Assembly: GCA_964510055.1 (NCBI GenBank) | Contig: CAZDZY010000003.1 | Location: 3,883 to 67,882, forward strand | Reading direction: 5' to 3' | DNA from: DTFZ01 sp964510055 | GTDB taxonomy: Bacteria > Bacillota > Clostridia > Christensenellales > SZUA-584 | DNA length: 64,000 nt | In this document: in pieces, positions 7,253-17,090 of the stretch | Layout: each line of letters starts with the position of its first letter | Numbering within the stretch: the first letter of the stretch is position 1 | Notes under the pieces: generated by a model | Told to the model about the DNA's origin: nothing | Database searches by the model: none | The model's input: only the letters and a program-made list of their open reading frames with translations | Program-made: the position numbers and the translations under genes

Positions 7253-9087
7253 TTAAATGTTACCGTCCAAGAATCATAGTATATATTATTAATGAATATT
7301 GTAATGTTTTTACTGCCAGGCTCTGAACTATATAATACTTCATCCAAAGTTACCTGGCCATATTGATCATTGATTTCTTTGGCAATAAAATCGATCTTAT
7401 TGTCATTAGTATTATCTTCAACCACTACGCTTATTTTTGATCCCTTTTCAGGGATATAAATTGTCCTGTATATCCTGCAGCTATATTCTTTATCTTTATA
7501 ACTGCTGATCCAAAGATAAATGTTATCTGTAAACGCAGTCTGTATACCTTGTTCCGGAGTTTGCCTGATTACGGTGCCGGGCTCAAGGCCGCTTTCATCT
7601 TCATCTTCATATACAAAACAGTTATTAAATCCCGCATTGTTTAGATTGCTGACTGCATCAACAATGGTATGATTTTTCGCATCGGGCATAATAGCGCCTT
7701 CTTCCGCGCTTTCAGCCGAAATCACCAAACTGAACACATCCGTTTTATCCAATGTGTCTCCTGCCTCAGGAGCTTGCGAGATTATAATGCCGGGAGACAT
7801 AACAGGCTGATATTCGTAAGTAATATTATCTTTATCGAGTGTAACGCCCATAGCACCCAATTGTGCTTTTGCTTCTTCTAAAGTTGCGCCGTATAAGTCG
7901 GGCATAACAAGATCTGACGGCCCGCTCGATATCGTAAGATTGAGCACAGAGCCATAAGCAGCTTTACTTCCCGCTTGTGGAGACTGTGATATCACGACAC
8001 CCTCTTTTGCTGATTCACTCGGTTCATAAACGGTGTTGACCGTAAGGCTTCTTAAATCAGCCGATCCCAAATCCGCGCCGACAAGATTCGGAATGATAAA
8101 CGAGGTTTCAGAAGGGTTGAATAATGTTATTATCAATATTACAGCTGCGGCTAATACCACTATCAAAAGAGCAAGCATGCCTGCTTTCCATAATAAATTT
8201 TTCTTTTTCTGCTTCAGGGGATCAACGAAAGGTTTTTTATTCGATTGATCGATATCAAGAAATCCGCCTTCCGGGTCGGCGGCAGAACGGGTCAGATCGT
8301 TCTTTAACTGGATTACGGATTGATATCTGTCTTTTTTATTTTTACTTGTAGCTTTAAGGATAATATAATTAAGCGCTTCCGATATATCACTGTTTACTGC
8401 GGAAGGAGGGGTGATCTGTTCGTTTATATGTTTTAATGCGACCGATACTGTTTTACCTCCGGTATGTGGCAATATTCCCGTAACCGCCTCATATAAAACG
8501 ATCCCAAGGGAATAGATATCAGACCTTGTATCTATCTTTTCGCCTCTTGCCTGTTCAGGAGAGATATAATGCACCGATCCTATTACTTTGTTTTCCTGAT
8601 CTTCTATAGACGAAATGCTTTGCGCGATGCCGAAGTCGGTAAGCTTAACGTTATCTTCGTTATTGATAAGTATATTATGAGGCTTGACGTCCCTGTGAAT
8701 GATCCCTTTCTTATGAGCGGCGGAAAGCGCGGAACACACCTGTATCGCATATTTGACCGCTTCTTTTTCCCCTATACGGCCGTTCTTTTCTATAAGAGCC
8801 TTTAAAGTTGACCCTTCGATATATTCCATAACGATATAATAAACGCCTTCGTCAAAACCTATATCGGTGACGCTTACTATATTTTCGTGTTCCAGCGTAA
8901 ATACAGTCTCAGCTTCTTTTTTAAAGCGACGTACGTATTCCGGGACGATAGAAAACTTGTCCTTCAATACTTTAACGGCGACCGTTCTTTTAGTCTTCGT
9001 GCATACAGCCCTGTATATATCGGCCATTCCGCCAGAATCGATTTTTTCTAATATCTCGTATCTTTTCCCAAGAAGTTTGCCGGTCAT
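7249..9087 (-). CDS. prkC: Membrane Ser/Thr protein kinase with PASTA domains (PrkC)
   Basis: 612 aa Hanks-type kinase. The kinase domain (about 10-265) has the Gly loop DSGGMADIY (17-25), catalytic HRDVKPHN (131-138) and DFG (151-153). One membrane helix lies near 303-323. Outside are three PASTA repeats (about 329-388, 391-457, 464-528), each with the proline/glycine VISQSPQAG-like signature; the third has the divergent IRQTPEQG. A C-terminal extension of about 80 residues without a recognisable domain follows. PASTA domains bind muropeptides or lipid II, and PrkC phosphorylates translation and cell-wall targets, including promotion of spore germination in Bacillus. The antagonist phosphatase is encoded just upstream with a 4-nt overlap. 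Confidence 0.96.
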   Translation of the reverse strand: MTGKLLGKRYEILEKIDSGGMADIYRAVCTKTKRTVAVKVLKDKFSIVPEYVRRFKKEAETVFTLEHENIVSVTDIGFDEGVYYIVMEYIEGSTLKALIEKNGRIGEKEAVKYAIQVCSALSAAHKKGIIHRDVKPHNILINNEDNVKLTDFGIAQSISSIEDQENKVIGSVHYISPEQARGEKIDTRSDIYSLGIVLYEAVTGILPHTGGKTVSVALKHINEQITPPSAVNSDISEALNYIILKATSKNKKDRYQSVIQLKNDLTRSAADPEGGFLDIDQSNKKPFVDPLKQKKKNLLWKAGMLALLIVVLAAAVILIITLFNPSETSFIIPNLVGADLGSADLRSLTVNTVYEPSESAKEGVVISQSPQAGSKAAYGSVLNLTISSGPSDLVMPDLYGATLEEAKAQLGAMGVTLDKDNITYEYQPVMSPGIIISQAPEAGDTLDKTDVFSLVISAESAEEGAIMPDAKNHTIVDAVSNLNNAGFNNCFVYEDEDESGLEPGTVIRQTPEQGIQTAFTDNIYLWISSYKDKEYSCRIYRTIYIPEKGSKISVVVEDNTNDNKIDFIAKEINDQYGQVTLDEVLYSSEPGSKNITIFINNIYYDSWTVTFN

Positions 9088-9806
9088 ACGCCACCGTCCA
9101 TAAACGCAAGTACTACGCTGATATTATCCGTACCGCCGTGTTTTAGCGCTGTCTCAATAAGCGCGTCTGCGGCATTTTCGGCTCCGCGGCTGAGTATTGT
9201 CTCTATTTCTTTGTCGGATACGGCAACATTGAGGCCGTCGCTGCACAACAAGACAGTATCACCCTGCTTTAATCGTAAAGTATAGATATCGACATCAATG
9301 TTCTCATCGATACCTACAGCGCGGGTGATGATGTTTTTAGCAGGATGTTCAGAAGCCTCTTTTTTGGTTATAATCCCGCTGTCGACCAGCATCTGAACAT
9401 ATGAGTGGTCTTTGGTTATCTGCGATAAAACGCCATCGCTGAAAAGATAGGCGCGCGAATCTCCGACATGGCCAATTATCGCTTTTGAGCCGTTAAACGC
9501 GGCTGCTGTGGCTGTAGATCCCATGCCTTCCTTTTGCCGGTCATTATACGATTCATTCCAAACGTTTTTATTTGCCAATGTCAAAGTGTTCGATAAAACT
9601 TCTTCTGTAATATCTTCGGGAGATTTGTTATTAAGCGAATCTTTTATCGTATCTACAACAAGTCTGCTGGCGATTTCCCCGGCATTATGGCCGCCCATAC
9701 CGTCTGCGACGACGGCAAAATACCCTCCGCTGCCATGAGGAGCATAAATGAAATCTTCGTTGATTTCTCTTATATTTCCTTTATCTGTTTTTGAATAAAA
9801 AATCAT
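9084..9806 (-). CDS. prpC: PP2C-type Ser/Thr protein phosphatase (PrpC/Stp)
   Basis: 240 aa, a bare PPM catalytic domain that reverses PrkC phosphorylation. Metal-binding Asp motifs are present: REINEDFIY near 13-21, VVADGMGGHNAGEIAS near 33-48, GHVGDSRAYLF near 115-125, LLCSDGL and the final GTDNISVVLAFMD. The gene overlaps prkC and rlmN by 4 nt each. Coupling of a phosphatase and its cognate PASTA kinase is universal in Bacillota. Confidence 0.96.
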   Translation of the reverse strand: MIFYSKTDKGNIREINEDFIYAPHGSGGYFAVVADGMGGHNAGEIASRLVVDTIKDSLNNKSPEDITEEVLSNTLTLANKNVWNESYNDRQKEGMGSTATAAAFNGSKAIIGHVGDSRAYLFSDGVLSQITKDHSYVQMLVDSGIITKKEASEHPAKNIITRAVGIDENIDVDIYTLRLKQGDTVLLCSDGLNVAVSDKEIETILSRGAENAADALIETALKHGGTDNISVVLAFMDGGV

Positions 9807-10807
9807 TTTCCCTCTCGCCGAAGGCGAAGCTGCCCGCAGGCGCCCTCGATGTCTCCGCCCAGAGAGCGGCGAACAGTAACGCTCTTCCCCGCATTTTCAA
9901 GCTTAGACGCAAAGCTCCTGGTTATTACTGAACCCGGAGGATAATACCCTCCGGCCGCGCTGTTTAGCGGTATAACGTTAATATGGCAATTAAGCCCTTT
10001 AAGCTCGTCAAGCAGCGCCTGTATATCTTCTGCCCCGTCGTTAAAACCTTTTATAAGCGTGTACTCTATTATAATTCTTCTGCCTGTTTTTTTAAAGTAG
10101 TTATTTGCAGCATCCAGTATCTGTCTTACCGAATATATAGAAGCGCCAGGCATTATTACCTTACGCTTTTTGTCTATAGCCGAATGCAGGGATATGCATA
10201 GTGTAATCTGAAGGTTTTCTTCCGCAAGTTTTTGTATACCCGGAACAATGCCACACGTTGACAGCGATATATGCCGCATGCCGACACCGTGCTTTTCTCC
10301 AAGCGCTTTTATGAAGAATAAGACATTGTCATAATTATTCAAAGGTTCTCCGGTGCCCATCAAAACCACATTGGTTATCTCGCTTCCACCGCCCGCCGCT
10401 ATGAATTCCGACCTCATTTCACCCGAGGAAAGGTTTCTCACCAGCCCTTCTTTTCCCGAAGCGCAGAAAGCGCACCCCATAGCGCATCCAACTTGGGTGC
10501 TTACGCAAAGTGTATTTCCGTGATGATACCGCATCAATACGCACTCGACTAATCCCCCGCCGGAAACGGACATGAGATACTTTTGAGTTCCGTCCGAAGA
10601 AGTATGTTTTTCAAGTATATTCGCGTACCCTTCGTTATGGCTTGCGCGTAGCTTTTCACGCAAGACTTTTGGCAGATCGCTCATTTTCTCAAAAGTAACG
10701 CCTTCTGTGAGCCAGCGGTCGAGCTGTTTGGAGGCATACGGTTTTCCGCCTAATCCCGCAAGTATGTCATTAAGTTGTTCAATGTTTAAAGAAAGCAGGT
10801 CATTCAT
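9803..10807 (-). CDS. rlmN: 23S rRNA (adenine-2503-C2) / tRNA A37 methyltransferase RlmN
   Basis: 334 aa from the chosen ATG at 10807, which has GAGGA a few bases before it and overlaps the rsmB stop (ATGA). An upstream in-frame start would add 15 residues inside rsmB and is less likely. It is a radical SAM enzyme with CAMGCAFC as the CxxxCxxC cluster motif, GTGEPLNNYDNV as the SAM-binding segment and the catalytic C-terminal cysteine in GACGQLRL. It methylates A2503 at the peptidyl transferase centre. The neighbours rsmB, fmt and def are also translation genes. Confidence 0.96.
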   Translation of the reverse strand: MNDLLSLNIEQLNDILAGLGGKPYASKQLDRWLTEGVTFEKMSDLPKVLREKLRASHNEGYANILEKHTSSDGTQKYLMSVSGGGLVECVLMRYHHGNTLCVSTQVGCAMGCAFCASGKEGLVRNLSSGEMRSEFIAAGGGSEITNVVLMGTGEPLNNYDNVLFFIKALGEKHGVGMRHISLSTCGIVPGIQKLAEENLQITLCISLHSAIDKKRKVIMPGASIYSVRQILDAANNYFKKTGRRIIIEYTLIKGFNDGAEDIQALLDELKGLNCHINVIPLNSAAGGYYPPGSVITRSFASKLENAGKSVTVRRSLGGDIEGACGQLRLRREGK

Positions 10808-12075
10808 ACTTTCCTCTTCATTACGGCAATATAAAACCCGTCGGAACCGCAAAGATGCGGATACAGCGTTTCAGGTTCCCGTACATATCCGAAATCTTTA
10901 TTTTTCGAAAGGAAACGTTCCGTTACCTGCCCGTTTTCTTCCCTGTTTATAGAGCAGGTATAATAGGCTAGCGTTCCTCCGGACTTTACGTATTTTGCGC
11001 ATACGGAAATTATATCATACTGCGTATCGGACAATCTTTCGATATCTTCAGGCGTGCGCGAATACCTTATATCCGGACTTTTTTGCATAAGCCCCATTGC
11101 GCTGCAGGGTGTGTCGATAATGACGGTGTCATACGTTTTTTCCAGGGCCGGATCTAATATTTTCGCATCATGAACATAGCAGTTATAATTCCCGACGCCC
11201 AAACGGTCATAATTCTTTTTTGTCATCTCGATCCTGTGTTCATGAATATCCCACGCGGTGATATCGATAGTATTACTCGTTAATGCCGCGGCGTAAGCGC
11301 TTTTGCCTCCGGGGGCCGCGCAGCAGTCAAAGACTTTCATGCCTTTCTCAATTCCGGTATCAAGAACAGCCTTCATAGCGCTCTCAGACTGAACTGCTAT
11401 CAGCCCATTCTTATATATCCCGAGATTTTCAATATCCGACAAACCCTTGATTATATACGAGTTTTCTATATTTCCCGGCAAATATTCAAGACCCTGTTTT
11501 TTGGCTTCAGTTATGAAACTTTCCGTATCAATCTTGAGCGTGTTTACACGCACTGATACTCCATAGTTGTCCTTATACGATAACAGGCTTTCGGTAAAAT
11601 CATATCCGAAGTCCTTTATGTACTTTTCGCATATCCAAAGAGGGTAACTTGCCCTGATGCTTAAATCCTTGGCGTTTTTACCGGAAGGGTACTCTATGCT
11701 TTCTTTACCGCGGATAAGCGAACGAAGCACTCCGTTGACGAACCCCGACATCTGGGGCTTGATCTGCTTCATGAGGTCTACGCTTTCGCTTACAGCCGCG
11801 TAGCTTTCGGTATCCAAAAACATTATCTGGCACGTCCCTAATCGGAGCACGTTCTTTACGCTTCCATGTACCCGGCCTGATTTTATGAACAGATCCAATA
11901 TATGGTCTATCGAGAGAAGGTTTTCAAGCACCGTCCTTACAAGCAGCGACGCGAACGCTTTATCACCAGTGCTGAGCTTAGCGGGTATATGCTCTTTAAG
12001 GGCAAGAGAAGTATACGCTCCGTATTTTGTTATCGCTGTAAGCGCATTGTAGGCAGCCCTTCTTGCCGATATCAA
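10804..12075 (-). CDS. rsmB: 16S rRNA (cytosine-967-C5) methyltransferase
   Basis: 423 aa. The N-terminal NusB-like RNA-binding domain (about 1-135) precedes a Rossmann methyltransferase with FDCCAAPGGKSAY as SAM motif I. Both cysteines of the m5C mechanism are visible: DTPCSAMGLMQKSPDIR and YYTCSINREENG. The start is TTG at 12075, overlapping the fmt TGA stop, with GGAG about 9 nt upstream. Length is normal for the Sun/RsmB family. Confidence 0.94.
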   Translation of the reverse strand: MISARRAAYNALTAITKYGAYTSLALKEHIPAKLSTGDKAFASLLVRTVLENLLSIDHILDLFIKSGRVHGSVKNVLRLGTCQIMFLDTESYAAVSESVDLMKQIKPQMSGFVNGVLRSLIRGKESIEYPSGKNAKDLSIRASYPLWICEKYIKDFGYDFTESLLSYKDNYGVSVRVNTLKIDTESFITEAKKQGLEYLPGNIENSYIIKGLSDIENLGIYKNGLIAVQSESAMKAVLDTGIEKGMKVFDCCAAPGGKSAYAAALTSNTIDITAWDIHEHRIEMTKKNYDRLGVGNYNCYVHDAKILDPALEKTYDTVIIDTPCSAMGLMQKSPDIRYSRTPEDIERLSDTQYDIISVCAKYVKSGGTLAYYTCSINREENGQVTERFLSKNKDFGYVREPETLYPHLCGSDGFYIAVMKRKV

Positions 12076-12995
12076 TCGAAATGCTCCACTGAAAGTTTTC
12101 TCCCCCTGAAGAACTCTTCGGGGCTCATCTTTTTCGTGCCCGGGGATTGCATTGATTTTATTTTAAGCGATCCGCAGCCCGTGCCTACCGCTAGCCCGTT
12201 TTTTGCGTCGGCATATAAGAATCTTCCCGGTTCCGCAATATCGTCAATAACTTCAGCGCTCCAGATCTTGATAATGTCTTCCCCTGCATGAGTATACGTC
12301 CCTATGGCCGGGTCGAGCGCACGGATAAGGTTATGTATCTCAGCCGCCGATTTTTTCCAGTCTATCCTGCCTAATTCTTTTGAAAGCGGAGGGTAATAGC
12401 TTGATCCGTTCTCCTGCTGCATCGTACGCCCGGCAGTACCGTTTTCTATCTCTTTTAAAGTTTTAATAAGCAACTCTGCCCCGAGTACGGAAAGTTGTTC
12501 ATACAGTTCCCCTCCGGTCATCTTATCATTGATAGGAACGGTAACCGAAGATATGATATCACCGGTATCGAGCCCGGCGTCCATATACATTATTGTCACT
12601 CCCGTTTCTTTCTCGCCGTTTATTATTGCCCATTGTATAGGAGCGGCGCCCCTGTATTTTGGAAGGAGCGAAGCGTGTACGTTGATGCACCCGAGGCGCG
12701 GAATATCGAGTATCATTTTAGGGAGTATCTGGCCAAACGCGGCAGTTACTATGATATCGGGATTTAAGGCTTTTATAGCCTCTACTCCTTCAGTTGCACG
12801 TATCTTTTCAAACTGTAGCACCAAAATACCGTTCTTTTGCGCAACAGCTTTAACGGGAGATACCGATTCCTTATATCCCCTGCCGCTTTTCCTGTCGGGT
12901 TGAGTTACCGCGGCGGCAATATCATACCTTGCTTCTATAAGTTTTTGTAGGCTGGGCACGGCGAATTTCGGAGTGCCCATGAACATTATTTTCAT
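12072..12995 (-). CDS. fmt: Methionyl-tRNA formyltransferase
   Basis: About 307 aa. It puts the formyl group of 10-formyl-THF onto Met-tRNAi. The N-terminus MKIMFMGTPKFAVPSL is canonical, so ATG at 12995 with GAGGA upstream is preferred over the in-frame TTG at 13007. Catalytic residues are in INVHASLLPKYRGAAPIQWA (Asn, His) and MDAGLDTGDI (Asp). The first 74 nt overlap, in another frame, the end of def, which encodes the enzyme that later removes the same formyl group. Confidence 0.96.
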   Translation of the reverse strand: MKIMFMGTPKFAVPSLQKLIEARYDIAAAVTQPDRKSGRGYKESVSPVKAVAQKNGILVLQFEKIRATEGVEAIKALNPDIIVTAAFGQILPKMILDIPRLGCINVHASLLPKYRGAAPIQWAIINGEKETGVTIMYMDAGLDTGDIISSVTVPINDKMTGGELYEQLSVLGAELLIKTLKEIENGTAGRTMQQENGSSYYPPLSKELGRIDWKKSAAEIHNLIRALDPAIGTYTHAGEDIIKIWSAEVIDDIAEPGRFLYADAKNGLAVGTGCGSLKIKSMQSPGTKKMSPEEFFRGRKLSVEHFD

Positions 12996-13443
12996 CTGCT
13001 TCCTCAATCATCTTATCTGTAAAAAGTACGCCGTCAAGGTGGTCGATCTCGTGGCAGAACACACGGGCAACCATGCCCGATATCTCTTCTTTGTGCCGTT
13101 TACCGTTACGGTCAATATACTGAACGGTTATCGTTTCAGGTCTTTTTACATTTCCCCTTATGCCAATTATTGAAAGGCACCCCTCTTCTTCAACGGCTTC
13201 TCCCGAAGATTTCAATATTACCGGATTTATGAGTTCGTAATATTGGTCTTCATATTCCACAATTGCAATGCGGCGCAGCACCCCGACCTGGGGAGCGGCG
13301 AGTCCTGCGCCCTCTTCTATATGCAGCGTTTCTTTCATATCGTCGAGAAGCGTTGTGATATGGTCAGTTATTGACATTACCGGCCTTGAGATCCTGCGTA
13401 AAGCTTCGTTATTTGTTCCTGTAATGACTTCTCTTATTGCCAT
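12922..13443 (-). CDS. def: Peptide deformylase
   Basis: 173 aa metalloprotease that removes the N-formyl group from nascent proteins. The three hallmark motifs are present: GAGLAAPQVG (45-54), EEGCLS (87-91, metal-binding Cys) and HEIDH (131-135). Residues from about 150 on (rich in His, Arg and Lys) are an extension beyond the usual end and are encoded out of frame inside fmt. The family is usually 150-170 aa, so the extension is modest. It lies between priA and fmt as in Bacillus. Confidence 0.96.
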   Translation of the reverse strand: MAIREVITGTNNEALRRISRPVMSITDHITTLLDDMKETLHIEEGAGLAAPQVGVLRRIAIVEYEDQYYELINPVILKSSGEAVEEEGCLSIIGIRGNVKRPETITVQYIDRNGKRHKEEISGMVARVFCHEIDHLDGVLFTDKMIEEADENNVHGHSEIRRAQPTKTYRSKV

Positions 13444-13457
13444 CAGATTTTTCTCCT

Positions 13458-15683
13458 CTATATCATACTCTGCGGGTTAATTTCCATACCGAATGCGCAG
13501 TCCCTGTAAACCTTTCCGTCAGAGTACTCATACAATCGTTTCCGAAACTCAGACAGTTTATCATCGTTTAATACCTTTATCAATACCTGCCATCGTGTTT
13601 TACCCTTTATTTTCTTTACAGGCGCTTCGCTCACATCAAAAAGCAGCACATGTTCCATTATATCAGTATATTCATCCTTTAAACCCTTTGCATATTCCGT
13701 GCAAGCCTTTCTTGCCGCTTCCTCGTCTTTTCCCGCAAATACTATTCTGAAAAAGAACGAATACGGCGGCAGCAGAGCCTGTTTCCGCACAGCCATCTCT
13801 TCATCGAAGAACCCTTTATAGTTATGCGAATTTGCATATTCTACAGCATAATGATCTGGCGAATATGTCTGAACTATTACTTTCCCGGGATCTTTGCGCC
13901 CCGCCCTGCCCGCTACCTGTTCCAAAAGCGCAAATGTCTTTTCCGGGCTGCGGTAATCGGGTATATGAAGCGAGCTGTCTGCGGAGACTACGCCTACAAG
14001 CGATACTTTGTCAAAGTCGAGCCCTTTTGCTATCATCTGAGTCCCTATCAGTATATCGGCTTTATGCTCCTTAAACTGCTCGTATATTTTAAGGTGAGAG
14101 TCCTTGTTTCTGGTGGTATCGAGGTCCATACGCAGCACGCGTGCCTGCGGAAACAGTTTTTTTACCTGGTCCTCGACCTGCTGAGTTCCTATACCGAACT
14201 GTTTTAAATATTTTTTTCCGCATGACGGGCACGTATCGCGAAGACTCCTCTTTCTGCCGCAGTAATGGCATATCAGCGCTTCGCAGCTGGAGTGATATGT
14301 CATCGATACTTCACATCTGTCGCAGTATTCAACATATCCGCAGCCCCTGCACATAACGAAAGTCGAATAACCCCTCCTGTTCAAAAACAGCATGATCTGC
14401 TTTCCAGCAGATAAAGCGGTTTTCATTTCGTTGTAGAGCAGGCCCGAAAGGACGGTCCTGTTTCCGCTGACTATCTCTTCGCGCATATCAACGGTTATCA
14501 TTTCGGGAAGCTTAAGCCCAAATAGCCTGTTCGGCATTTCTACGAGCTTGTATATTCCGTTTTTAGCTTTTATATAGCTCTCCACCGACGGCGTAGCCGA
14601 GGCGAGCAGCAGCGACGAACCTTCGATATTCGCGCGCATCCTCGCTATCTCATGCGCCGTATATCGCGGGTGTATGTCTGACCTGTAGCTTGTTTCGTGC
14701 TCCTCGTCGATTACTATGATACCAGTATTACGCAGCGGAGCGAATATGGCCGACCTTGCACCTATAACGACCCTCGACTCGCCAATGACCATCCGCTTCC
14801 ACTCGTCATATCTCTCGCCGGCCGATAATGTAGAATGATATACCGATATATGCTCGCCTATGCGCCTCTCAAACATCGCTACCAGCTGAGGGGTCAGCGA
14901 TATTTCAGGTACGAGCACTATAGCGCTCTCGCCGCGCCCAAGGCAGTCCTGTACAAGTTTTATATATACTTCCGTTTTTCCGCTGCCTGTAACTCCGTGA
15001 AGCAGGTATTTGCCCTTTTCCGCGGATATCGTATGATATGCGTGCAGTTGGTCAAAGCTCAGATCAAACTCCTTTTCGATCTCCTGTGTCCTTTTAGGGC
15101 TTCGAAAAGCGTTTATCTGCTCGGCGGCGAGATAACCCTTCTTTATCAGCGCGTCCCTTGCGGATCCGCTGCCCGGCAGTAATATTTCAAGTTCCTTAGT
15201 TTTCATCCTTCCGCGTTCATGCATAATGCGAAGCACTTCAAGCTGCCGGGGAGACTTTATCCTGCCTGTACCGGCCGAAAACAAGGCGATCGCTTTATCG
15301 TATTCTTCTTCAGGCAGAGAAAATACTATTTCACGCTCAAATTTATCTTTGACCCTGCCTCCGCGCATCTCAGCCGGAAACATCAACCGTAAACATACCG
15401 AAAGCGTCGTATGAAAATAACGCTGCATTGTTTCCGCAAGCTTTATCTGACCGGCCGTCAACGCCGGGAAATCAGAAATGACTGATGAGATCGATTTGAT
15501 ATTCCCTTTGAACCCGCACTGCTCCGACAGGCCAAGCACATACCCTTCGCGCAAAGAGTCCCCTTTCCCGAACGGGACTTTTACGCGGTATCCTAAATCA
15601 AGTTTCATCCCGTCCGGCACGCGGTATTCGAATAGCCTGTCCACGTTCGAATGAACGATATCGACGATGACTCGGGCAAACAT
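13458..15683 (-). CDS. priA: Primosomal protein N' (replication restart helicase)
   Basis: 741 aa DEAH-type 3'-5' helicase that reloads the replisome at forks. Motifs: LLHGVTGSGKTEVYIKLV (Walker A), VIDEEHETSYRSD (DEEH), LLASATPSVES and IGTQMIAKGLDF. Eight zinc-binding cysteines occur as CRGCGYVEYCDRC and CHYCGRK...CPSCGKKY. The N-terminal 3'-end-binding domain starts MFARVIVDI. It is located between coaBC and def, as in Bacillus. Confidence 0.97.
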   Translation of the reverse strand: MFARVIVDIVHSNVDRLFEYRVPDGMKLDLGYRVKVPFGKGDSLREGYVLGLSEQCGFKGNIKSISSVISDFPALTAGQIKLAETMQRYFHTTLSVCLRLMFPAEMRGGRVKDKFEREIVFSLPEEEYDKAIALFSAGTGRIKSPRQLEVLRIMHERGRMKTKELEILLPGSGSARDALIKKGYLAAEQINAFRSPKRTQEIEKEFDLSFDQLHAYHTISAEKGKYLLHGVTGSGKTEVYIKLVQDCLGRGESAIVLVPEISLTPQLVAMFERRIGEHISVYHSTLSAGERYDEWKRMVIGESRVVIGARSAIFAPLRNTGIIVIDEEHETSYRSDIHPRYTAHEIARMRANIEGSSLLLASATPSVESYIKAKNGIYKLVEMPNRLFGLKLPEMITVDMREEIVSGNRTVLSGLLYNEMKTALSAGKQIMLFLNRRGYSTFVMCRGCGYVEYCDRCEVSMTYHSSCEALICHYCGRKRSLRDTCPSCGKKYLKQFGIGTQQVEDQVKKLFPQARVLRMDLDTTRNKDSHLKIYEQFKEHKADILIGTQMIAKGLDFDKVSLVGVVSADSSLHIPDYRSPEKTFALLEQVAGRAGRKDPGKVIVQTYSPDHYAVEYANSHNYKGFFDEEMAVRKQALLPPYSFFFRIVFAGKDEEAARKACTEYAKGLKDEYTDIMEHVLLFDVSEAPVKKIKGKTRWQVLIKVLNDDKLSEFRKRLYEYSDGKVYRDCAFGMEINPQSMI

Positions 15684-15686
15684 GGT

Positions 15687-16886
15687 TTACCTCCGTTCAA
15701 GTTTCAAATACAGTTCATAAGCTTCCTGCACTATGCGCTTCGCGAGAGATTTTTTTGTATCGCTTCCCAGATCGATAACCCTACCGTCCGCAAAAAATAA
15801 TTTAATGTTGTTGTTTTCAGAACCAAATCCCTCGTCTTTCCTAGAGACGTCGTTAAGGGCTATCATATCAAGATTCTTTGATTCCAATTTCGAAGCTGCG
15901 TTTTGCTCCGTATCCTGCGTTTCCGCAGCAAAGCCGATAAGTATCCGATCTCTTTTTCTTGCTCCAAGTTCTTTTAAAATATCTGTGGTTTTTATCAAAG
16001 AAAGGGTCATATCGCCGCCCTTTTTTATCTTCTCGGAAGAATAACTTGCGGGTGTGTAGTCCGCGACAGCGGCCGTCATGATTATAATATCCGCGTTTTC
16101 AGACAATGGAAGAATGCTGTCAGCCATCTCTTTTGCCGAAACGACATTTACTACGCTTGCTTTTGCCGGAGGATCTAAGTCCACAGGCCCTGAAACCAGC
16201 GTAACGCCGGCGCCCCTGTCAAGAGCGGCCTGCGCAATCGCGTACCCCATTTTACCCGAAGAATAATTTGACAGATAACGCACTGGGTCTATTGCTTCAC
16301 GCGTGGGCCCGGCTGAGACAATTACATTTATACCATGCATATCGTATAACGAAAGAAACACCTTCTCGATGTAATCTGCTATTTCCAGAGGCTCTTTCAT
16401 CCTGCCAGTACCCGTATCGCCGCATGCCAGCATTCCTTCGCCTGTGTCCATGACATGGTATCCCCTGTTTTTCAAAACAGTAATATTGGCTTGAACAGAG
16501 GCGTCTTCGTACATTGCGGTATTCATTGCCGGCACAATAACAACGGGGCACTTTACGGCGAGAAGCGTGGTCGTCAGCATATCATCTGCAATACCCGACG
16601 CTATCTTTCCAATGATATTTGCGGTAGCGGGCGCAACAATAAACATGTCCGCTTTCTTTGCCAGCGAGACATGTTTTACATCGTATAAGCCGTTTCTTTC
16701 AAAGGTATCCGTGACTGCCTGGTTTCCGGACAGCGTTTCAAACGTCAGCGGTGTTACAAACTCCTGAGCGTTCTTTGTAAGTATCACGCTTACGTCGTAA
16801 CCTCTTTTTTTAAGAAGGCTGGTAAGATATGCCGCCTTATATGCCGCTATGCCCCCCGACACGCCCAGGATGACTGTTTTGGGCAT
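15687..16886 (-). CDS. coaBC: Bifunctional phosphopantothenoylcysteine decarboxylase / phosphopantothenate-cysteine ligase
   Basis: 399 aa, both enzymes fused, catalysing two successive steps of coenzyme A synthesis. The CoaC flavoprotein half (about 1-180) has LGVSGGIAAYKA, the KHVSLAK region with the active-site His and PAMNTAMYED. The CoaB half (about 190-399) has VIVSAGPTREAIDPVRYLSN, SSGKMGYAIA, MTAAVADY and the lysine-containing KIKK. Spacing to priA is 3 nt and to rpoZ 3 nt, consistent with one transcript. Confidence 0.96.
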   Translation of the reverse strand: MPKTVILGVSGGIAAYKAAYLTSLLKKRGYDVSVILTKNAQEFVTPLTFETLSGNQAVTDTFERNGLYDVKHVSLAKKADMFIVAPATANIIGKIASGIADDMLTTTLLAVKCPVVIVPAMNTAMYEDASVQANITVLKNRGYHVMDTGEGMLACGDTGTGRMKEPLEIADYIEKVFLSLYDMHGINVIVSAGPTREAIDPVRYLSNYSSGKMGYAIAQAALDRGAGVTLVSGPVDLDPPAKASVVNVVSAKEMADSILPLSENADIIIMTAAVADYTPASYSSEKIKKGGDMTLSLIKTTDILKELGARKRDRILIGFAAETQDTEQNAASKLESKNLDMIALNDVSRKDEGFGSENNNIKLFFADGRVIDLGSDTKKSLAKRIVQEAYELYLKLERR

Positions 16887-16889
16887 CTG

Positions 16890-17090
16890 TCAGACTTCCT
16901 CAGAAGCTATATAAGTTATCTTGTCGTAATAGATCTCTTTAGCGGCCTGCGAAACGGGGTTCGATTCCTGCGCTTCGGTCAAAGGCTCGGCGCCATCCAC
17001 AAGCTGCCTTGCCCGTTTGGCTGATTCTATTACTAAAGTATATCTGCAATCCGCCTTATCTTTAAGTTCGCTTACTCCCGGGTACATCAT
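16890..17090 (-). CDS. rpoZ: DNA-directed RNA polymerase omega subunit
   Basis: 66 aa, typical for omega, which helps fold the beta-prime subunit. The core reads YTLVIESAKRARQLVDG followed by NPVSQAAKEI and the final acidic IASEEV. It overlaps gmk by 4 nt. The gmk-rpoZ-coaBC-priA order is standard in Bacillota and supports the call despite the short length. Confidence 0.93.
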   Translation of the reverse strand: MMYPGVSELKDKADCRYTLVIESAKRARQLVDGAEPLTEAQESNPVSQAAKEIYYDKITYIASEEV

